Of a DNA stretch of 11,698 nt, positions 7,308 to 11,698 are shown in pieces. The notes below the pieces were generated by a model. It was not told the origin of the DNA and did no database searches. It worked only from the letters and a program-made list of their open reading frames with translations. Numbering within the stretch: the first letter of the stretch is position 1; every line of letters begins with the position of its first letter. Made by a program: the position numbers and the translations under genes. Source of the DNA: an uncultured Moraxellaceae bacterium (lineage in GTDB: Bacteria; Pseudomonadota; Gammaproteobacteria; Pseudomonadales; Moraxellaceae). The DNA lies in NCBI GenBank assembly GCA_937952925.1, contig CALFYA010000371.1:1-11698 (forward strand), given 5' to 3'.

Positions 7308-8528
7308 ATGAGTTCGTTAGATCGTTTGACCTCAGCTCGTCGAGTCCTGATGTTACAAGGCCCGATGGGAGGTTTTTTTCGTCAGGTGGCCGCTTGGCTG
7401 CGTGAGCAAGGCGTGGTTTGCTACAAAGTCAATTTTAATGGTGGCGACCGTTTATTTTTTTTAGACGAATTTACGATTGATTTTCAAGGAAAATTAGCTG
7501 AATTTCAAACTTGGCTTGCTGATGTTCTGGCTCAACTACAAATTGATACCATCGTGTGTTTTGGCGATTGTCGTCTGTATCATGCTGAGGCTGAAAAAAT
7601 CTGTCAGCAGCAAAAAATTGATTTTCTGGTGTTTGAAGAGGGGTATTTACGTCCCGATTACATCACCTTGGAGATTGGTGGCGTAAATGCCTTCTCCAAA
7701 ATTCATCCTTCTCAAATTGAACAACATGCCAAAGCACATGATCAGCCGATCAGGACAGAGCCTAGCTTTGGCCGCATGGTCTGGTCTGCATGTTGGTATT
7801 ATTTGGCATGGATGGCGATGCAGCATCGTTATCCCAACTATCAGCATCATCGATTATTGACCCCTGTCCAAGAAATCGTGGCGTGGGGGCGTGCATTACG
7901 GCGTCGCATCACCAATTATTGTCCAGACCATTATAAAAAATGGCGGATTGATCGGGATTGGGCGCACAATTATTTTGTGGTCGCACTGCAAGTACACAAT
8001 GATAGTCAGGTGCGTGTGCATAGTCAGTATGCGGATGTGAGCGACTTTATTGTAGAGATTTTGGAGTCATTTGCGCAGCATGCTGAATCAAGACATACCT
8101 TGGTGATTAAGCATCATCCTATGGATCGTGGCTATCGTAATTATCGTCAGTTGATTCGTCAGCATACGATGCGATTGGGGATTGAGCGACGCGTGCGCTA
8201 TGTGTGTGATGTGCATTTGCCCTCATTACTCAAAAAGAGTCTGGGGCTGATTACTATCAATAGCACCACCGGTTTACAGGCATTATTTCATGCCAAGCCG
8301 GTCAAAGTGATGGGCAGTGCCATTTATGATATTCCACGCTTGACCACCCAAAAAGACGTGAATGAGTTTTGGCGTGCACCATGTCCGGTGGATCGAGATT
8401 ATTATTTGCGTTTTCGTGAGTTGTTGTTGGAACAAACCCAACTCAATGGTTCATTTTATGGATTATCGCCATGGATGAATCTCTCAGTGGAAAAAGTCAA
8501 AACTGTGTTGGTGCATAAACATGACTGA
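7308..8528 (+). CDS. kpsS: KpsS, initiating beta-Kdo transferase of capsule lipid anchor
   Basis: The 406-aa length is normal for KpsS. The enzyme adds the first beta-Kdo from CMP-Kdo to (lyso)phosphatidylglycerol, and KpsC then extends it. Family motifs are clear: LQGPMGGFF 16-24 near the N-terminus, YKVNFNGGD 39-47, EEGYLRPDY 110-118 (the counterpart of the KpsC EDGF motif), LQVHND 227-232, IKHHPMDRG 267-275 and NSTTGLQAL 318-326. There is no signal peptide, consistent with a cytoplasmic, membrane-associated enzyme. The ATG at 7308 has a good ribosome-binding site (AGGAAG, 8-base spacing). The gene follows kpsC in the same direction, and its last 8 bases overlap the start of the thioesterase gene. 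No capsule export genes (kpsMTED) are in the window, so export must be encoded elsewhere. Confidence 0.95.
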   Translation: MSSLDRLTSARRVLMLQGPMGGFFRQVAAWLREQGVVCYKVNFNGGDRLFFLDEFTIDFQGKLAEFQTWLADVLAQLQIDTIVCFGDCRLYHAEAEKICQQQKIDFLVFEEGYLRPDYITLEIGGVNAFSKIHPSQIEQHAKAHDQPIRTEPSFGRMVWSACWYYLAWMAMQHRYPNYQHHRLLTPVQEIVAWGRALRRRITNYCPDHYKKWRIDRDWAHNYFVVALQVHNDSQVRVHSQYADVSDFIVEILESFAQHAESRHTLVIKHHPMDRGYRNYRQLIRQHTMRLGIERRVRYVCDVHLPSLLKKSLGLITINSTTGLQALFHAKPVKVMGSAIYDIPRLTTQKDVNEFWRAPCPVDRDYYLRFRELLLEQTQLNGSFYGLSPWMNLSVEKVKTVLVHKHD

Positions 8529-8931
8529 TGGCGTGTTTGAGCAGTGGGTGACGGTACAGGCACAACACCTCGATGGACTCGGGCATGTGAATAATGTGCA
8601 ATATCTCAAATGGGTGGAGCAGGTTGCATGGGCGCATTCAGCACAATTGGGTTTGGGATTAGCAGAATATCAACAGCTTGATGCCGCCATGGTGGCTCGT
8701 GAGCATCGGTTGCTCTACAAAGCAGCGTGTTTTGCAGCACAACAGCTGCAATTGCGCACATGGCTGGGTGAGCGTGATGCACTCAATTTGTGCAGGCATT
8801 ATCAGTTTGTCCGTGTAGACGATCAGCAAGTGGTGTTTGAAGGCCACACCCACTGGGTGTGTATTCGGTTGTCAACCGGACGTCCACAGCGGATGCCGCC
8901 TGCGTTTCGACAGGCGTATGGGGTTGTGTGA
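8521..8931 (+). CDS. Hotdog-fold acyl-CoA thioesterase (4HBT/YbgC-FadM type)
   Basis: The 136-aa length is typical of single-domain hotdog thioesterases. Near the N-terminus the sequence HLDGLGHVNNVQYLKW carries the family's catalytic Asp (Asp18) followed by GHVNN. This is the signature of the 4-hydroxybenzoyl-CoA thioesterase/YbgC/FadM group, which hydrolyses acyl-CoA or acyl-carrier-protein thioesters in the cytoplasm. The ATG at 8521 lies within the end of kpsS (8-base overlap). It has no strong ribosome-binding site of its own, so translation is probably coupled to kpsS. The exact substrate cannot be read from the sequence. A link to lipid supply for the capsule anchor is possible but unproven. 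A general housekeeping thioesterase that happens to sit here is equally plausible. Confidence 0.88.
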   Translation: MTDGVFEQWVTVQAQHLDGLGHVNNVQYLKWVEQVAWAHSAQLGLGLAEYQQLDAAMVAREHRLLYKAACFAAQQLQLRTWLGERDALNLCRHYQFVRVDDQQVVFEGHTHWVCIRLSTGRPQRMPPAFRQAYGVV

Positions 8932-8937
8932 CATCAC

Positions 8938-8969
8938 TTACAGCGTTATGTCCAAAAATAAGCTAGAAT
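8938..8969 (+). promoter_or_regulatory. Possible promoter for lepA-lepB
   Basis: The 73-base gap between the thioesterase and lepA contains TAGAAT (8964-8969), a good -10 match. The best upstream partner, TTACAG (8938-8943), is 20 bases away, longer than the usual 16-18. A start near 8976 would leave a leader of about 30 bases. The same gap holds an 8-bp direct repeat, TGCGCCGT, at 8969-8976 and 8999-9006. The site is weakly supported. Confidence 0.3.
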
Positions 8970-9004
8970 GCGCCGTTTTCATTTAGCCTGACCCTGATTG
9001 CGCC

Positions 9005-10804
9005 GTGACTGACATTACTCATATTCGCAACTTTTCGATCATTGCTCACATTGATCATGGCAAGTCGACCCTTGCCGACCGTTTTATTCAAAAATGTGGT
9101 GGCCTTGAAGATCGGGAGATGCAAGCGCAAGTGCTTGACTCGATGGATCTAGAGCGCGAACGCGGCATTACCATCAAGGCGCATTCGGTCACCTTGTATT
9201 ACAACCACCCCAATGGCGAGCGTTATCAGCTCAACTTTATTGATACGCCAGGCCACGTTGACTTCTCCTATGAAGTGTCGCGTTCGCTCGCGGCGTGTGA
9301 AGGGGCGTTGTTGGTGGTGGATGCGGCACAAGGCGTGGAAGCGCAATCGGTGGCCAACTGCTACACGGCCATTGATCAAGGGCTAGAAGTCCTGCCGGTG
9401 CTCAATAAAATCGACTTGCCACAGGTGGAGCCTGAGCGGGTCATCCATGAAATTGAAGAAATTATTGGTATTGAAGCTGAAGACGCACCACGCGTGTCGG
9501 CCAAAACCGGTCTGGGCGTTGATGAGTTGCTCGCCACCTTGGTGGATCGGATTCCTGCGCCTGAAGGCAATCGGGATGCACCACTACAAGCCTTGATTAT
9601 CGACTCATGGTTTGACAACTACCTTGGCGTGGTGTCGTTGGTGCGGGTCAAGCATGGCCGCATCAAAAAAGGCGACAAGATGCTGGTCAAATCCACTGGT
9701 GCATCGCATCCAGTCTCGTCGGTGGGGGTGTTTACCCCCAAGCACTTCGAAACCCCACACCTTGAAGCCGGTGAAGTCGGTTTTGTGATTGCGGGGATCA
9801 AAGACATTTTTGGTGCACCGGTTGGCGATACGATTACCTTGCAAGGCACACCCGAAGTCGCGTCGATGCCCGGTTTTAAACAAGTCAAACCGCAAGTCTA
9901 TGCGGGGTTGTTTCCGGTCGATTCGAGTGATTTTGAAGCCTTCCGTGAAGCCTTGCAAAAACTCAAAATCAATGACTCCGCGCTGTTTTTTGAGCCTGAA
10001 TCCTCCGATGCGCTGGGCTTTGGTTTCCGCTGTGGCTTCTTGGGCATGCTGCACATGGAAATCGTGCAAGAGCGTTTGGAGCGTGAATACAATCTGGATT
10101 TGATCACCACCGCGCCTACGGTGATTTATGAAGCCACCAAGAAAAATGGCGAAGTGGTGTATGTCGATAACCCCTCCAAGATGCCCGATGGCAGCACGGT
10201 AGACGAGCTGCGCGAGCCGATTGCTGAATGTCATATCTTGGTGCCTCAAGAATACTTGGGCAACGTGATGACCTTGGCGATTGAGCGCCGTGGTGTGCAA
10301 AAAGACATGAAGTTTTTGGGTGCACAGGTTTCGGTGACCTTTGAAATCCCGATGGCCGATGTGGTGCTCGATTTCTTTGATAAATTGAAATCCTGCTCAC
10401 GCGGCTTTGCCTCGCTCGATTACAACTTTGTGCGTTTTCAGCCGGCCAAATTGGTCAAAGTTGATGTGTTGATCAATGGTGAAAAAGTCGATGCGCTCGC
10501 CATGATTGTGCATGCCGACAATGCGCGTTATCGGGGGAATGCACTGGCTGAAAAAATGAAAGAGCTGATTCCACGTCAGATGTTTGATGTGGCGATTCAA
10601 GCGGCAATTGGCAGTCAGATTATTGCCCGTAGCACGGTCAAAGCGATGCGTAAAGACGTGTTGGCCAAGTGTTATGGCGGCGACGTGTCGCGTAAGAAGA
10701 AGCTGCTGAATAAGCAAAAAGAAGGCAAAAAACGCATGAAACAAGTAGGTCGTGTGGAGATTCCGCAAGAAGCCTTCCTTGCCGTGCTAAAAGTCGATAA
10801 ATAA
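9005..10804 (+). CDS. lepA: Elongation factor 4 (LepA), ribosome-associated translational GTPase
   Basis: The 599-aa length and near-continuous similarity to LepA identify this gene. LepA binds ribosomes, and its back-translocation and ribosome assembly roles are known from the family. GTPase motifs are intact: G1 AHIDHGKST (14-22), G2 RGITIKA (53-59), G3 DTPGH (80-84), G4 NKID (134-137) and G5 SAK (165-167). The EF-G-like core around GFGFRCGFLGMLHMEIVQ (from about residue 337) follows. The LepA-specific C-terminal domain comes last, with a Lys/Arg-rich tail (SRKKKLLNKQKEGKKRMK). The start is the GTG at 9005. An in-frame stop lies at 8984-8986, and no other start codon precedes the conserved HIRNFSIIAHIDHGK. 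There is no recognisable Shine-Dalgarno sequence before it. lepB follows after 36 bases, the usual partnership in proteobacteria. Confidence 0.97.
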   Translation: MTDITHIRNFSIIAHIDHGKSTLADRFIQKCGGLEDREMQAQVLDSMDLERERGITIKAHSVTLYYNHPNGERYQLNFIDTPGHVDFSYEVSRSLAACEGALLVVDAAQGVEAQSVANCYTAIDQGLEVLPVLNKIDLPQVEPERVIHEIEEIIGIEAEDAPRVSAKTGLGVDELLATLVDRIPAPEGNRDAPLQALIIDSWFDNYLGVVSLVRVKHGRIKKGDKMLVKSTGASHPVSSVGVFTPKHFETPHLEAGEVGFVIAGIKDIFGAPVGDTITLQGTPEVASMPGFKQVKPQVYAGLFPVDSSDFEAFREALQKLKINDSALFFEPESSDALGFGFRCGFLGMLHMEIVQERLEREYNLDLITTAPTVIYEATKKNGEVVYVDNPSKMPDGSTVDELREPIAECHILVPQEYLGNVMTLAIERRGVQKDMKFLGAQVSVTFEIPMADVVLDFFDKLKSCSRGFASLDYNFVRFQPAKLVKVDVLINGEKVDALAMIVHADNARYRGNALAEKMKELIPRQMFDVAIQAAIGSQIIARSTVKAMRKDVLAKCYGGDVSRKKKLLNKQKEGKKRMKQVGRVEIPQEAFLAVLKVDK

Positions 10805-10840
10805 GCGACTTTGCCATCAGCGTGATTGTAGGAGTAAAAC

Positions 10841-11641
10841 GTGGATTTTGATTTTAATCTGATTTTAGTGCCAGTCACGCTGGTGTTCTTTTTGATTTGG
10901 TTGCTGGACAAGTTGGTGTTGAAGCAACGTGCCAGCAAAGGCAAAGCGGGTGAAAATCCGATCATCACTTGGTCGTATGACTTCTGGCCGGTGCTCGCGA
11001 TTGTGTTGGTGGTGCGCTCATTTGTGGTTGAGCCGTTTAATATTCCATCGGAGTCGATGGTACCAACCTTACAAACCGGCGATTTTATTTTGGTCAACAA
11101 GTACGCCTATGGGGTACGTTTGCCACTGTTACACACCAAGCTGATCGACAGCGGTTCGCCGCAACGTGGTGATGTGGCCGTATTTCGCTATCCCCCTCAG
11201 CCTTCGATTAATTACATCAAACGGATTGTGGGTCTGCCCAATGATCAGATTGTGTTTCATGAGGGGCAACTGACCATCAATGGTCGAGCCATTCCACGTG
11301 AGCCGCTCAGCATGGGTGATGCAAGTTTTGAGAGCTTCTATTCCGAGCAATTGGGTGAGCACAAGCATCTGATTCGTGAGCTCAATGGTGCCTATAGTGC
11401 GCAAAATGCACCTTTTGTGAATAGTGGACGCTTTATGGGACGGGCAGGCCGTGATTGGGCGGTGACGGTTCCTGCGGGGCATTATTTTGTGATGGGTGAT
11501 AACCGTGATCAAAGTGCAGATAGTCGCTGGTGGGGCTTTGTGGCGGATGACAACTTGTCAGGTCGGGCATTTTATGTCTGGATGCATAAAGAATCTGGCT
11601 TCAAACTACCAAGCTTTGCACGCAATGGCACAATTGAGTAA
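10841..11641 (+). CDS. lepB: Signal peptidase I (LepB)
   Basis: This 266-aa membrane-bound serine protease removes signal peptides from exported preproteins on the outer side of the inner membrane. Two hydrophobic segments (about residues 6-26 and 48-66) precede the catalytic domain. The catalytic Ser is Ser72 in NIPSESMVPT, and the general-base Lys is Lys127 in YIKRIVGLPND. Box E, MGDNRDQSADSRWWG, spans 218-232. All catalytic elements are present. It starts with GTG at 10841, preceded by AGGAG (10830-10834) with 6-base spacing, and is the natural operon partner of lepA. It resembles Acinetobacter-type LepB, from the MDFDFNLILVP start onwards, which supports a Moraxellaceae origin. This comparison is from memory. 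Confidence 0.97.
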   Translation: MDFDFNLILVPVTLVFFLIWLLDKLVLKQRASKGKAGENPIITWSYDFWPVLAIVLVVRSFVVEPFNIPSESMVPTLQTGDFILVNKYAYGVRLPLLHTKLIDSGSPQRGDVAVFRYPPQPSINYIKRIVGLPNDQIVFHEGQLTINGRAIPREPLSMGDASFESFYSEQLGEHKHLIRELNGAYSAQNAPFVNSGRFMGRAGRDWAVTVPAGHYFVMGDNRDQSADSRWWGFVADDNLSGRAFYVWMHKESGFKLPSFARNGTIE

Positions 11642-11693
11642 AGTGAAGGCTTTGAGCATGATCTGAAGGATCAGCATAACGGAGGGGAATCCT

Positions 11694-11698
11694 ATGCA
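11694..11698 (+). CDS. Start of next gene, cut by window end
   Basis: An ATG at 11694 is preceded by a strong ribosome-binding site, GGAGGGG (11681-11687), with 6-base spacing, 52 bases after the lepB stop. Only one full codon and two bases are visible, so the product cannot be named. In Acinetobacter-like genomes I would expect a small membrane protein (DUF4845 type) followed by rnc. That is an expectation, not an observation. Confidence 0.55.

Noticed and set aside
9605..10300. 231-codon open frame on the minus strand
   Set aside because: It is entirely antisense to lepA, whose conserved motifs are continuous there. It is His- and Gln-rich in the way of shadow frames and has no recognisable domain.
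11659..11673. Small inverted repeat TGATC/GATCA after lepB as a terminator
   Set aside because: It has only a 5-bp stem and no T run, and a strong ribosome-binding site with ATG follows at once, so transcription probably continues.

Overview
The window looks like a contig end from a gammaproteobacterium, most likely a member of the Moraxellaceae (Acinetobacter and relatives). The lepA-lepB pair, and especially the N-terminus and membrane segments of the LepB protein, resemble that family as I remember it. This placement is from memory of protein sequences, not from a search. The first 13 bases are not genomic. They match the 3' end of the standard Illumina adapter, so the leftmost gene is cut by a sequencing or assembly artefact.

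Two divergent gene groups meet at about 4940-5166. The left group reads on the minus strand. Its first gene encodes a very large glycosyltransferase (1173 aa). This protein has a KpsC-like module, a TPR-type stretch, a family-29 (sialyltransferase-type) domain, a Ser/Thr/Pro linker and a second KpsC-like module. Three bases after its stop codon begins a DRE-TIM (HMG-CoA lyase/4-hydroxy-2-oxovalerate aldolase type) aldolase with a C-terminal Rossmann-like GGPS domain, which runs off the adapter-bearing end. The right group reads on the plus strand: a possible 71-aa ORF, then kpsC (two-module beta-Kdo transferase), kpsS (initiating beta-Kdo transferase) and a hotdog thioesterase that overlaps kpsS by 8 bases. 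After these come the housekeeping genes lepA (EF4) and lepB (signal peptidase I), then the first codon of another gene.

KpsS and KpsC are known to build the poly-beta-Kdo linker on (lyso)phosphatidylglycerol that anchors capsules exported by ABC transporters. The divergent pair is probably part of the same capsule chemistry. I infer that the aldolase makes or modifies a 2-keto-3-deoxy sugar, and that the family-29 domain transfers a CMP-activated sugar to a capsule or linker acceptor. Both KpsC-like modules of the giant protein have lost the Asp of the EDG motif found in the neighbouring KpsC. The four family-29 sialylmotifs look intact, so the central domain is the best candidate for the active enzyme. 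This unusual protein and its coupled aldolase are the most interesting part of the window.

No tRNA, rRNA, CRISPR array, insertion sequence or strong terminator was seen. There is no gene-free stretch longer than 300 bases. The largest gap, 4942-5166, holds a possible small ORF, a weak promoter candidate and two overlapping inverted repeats.
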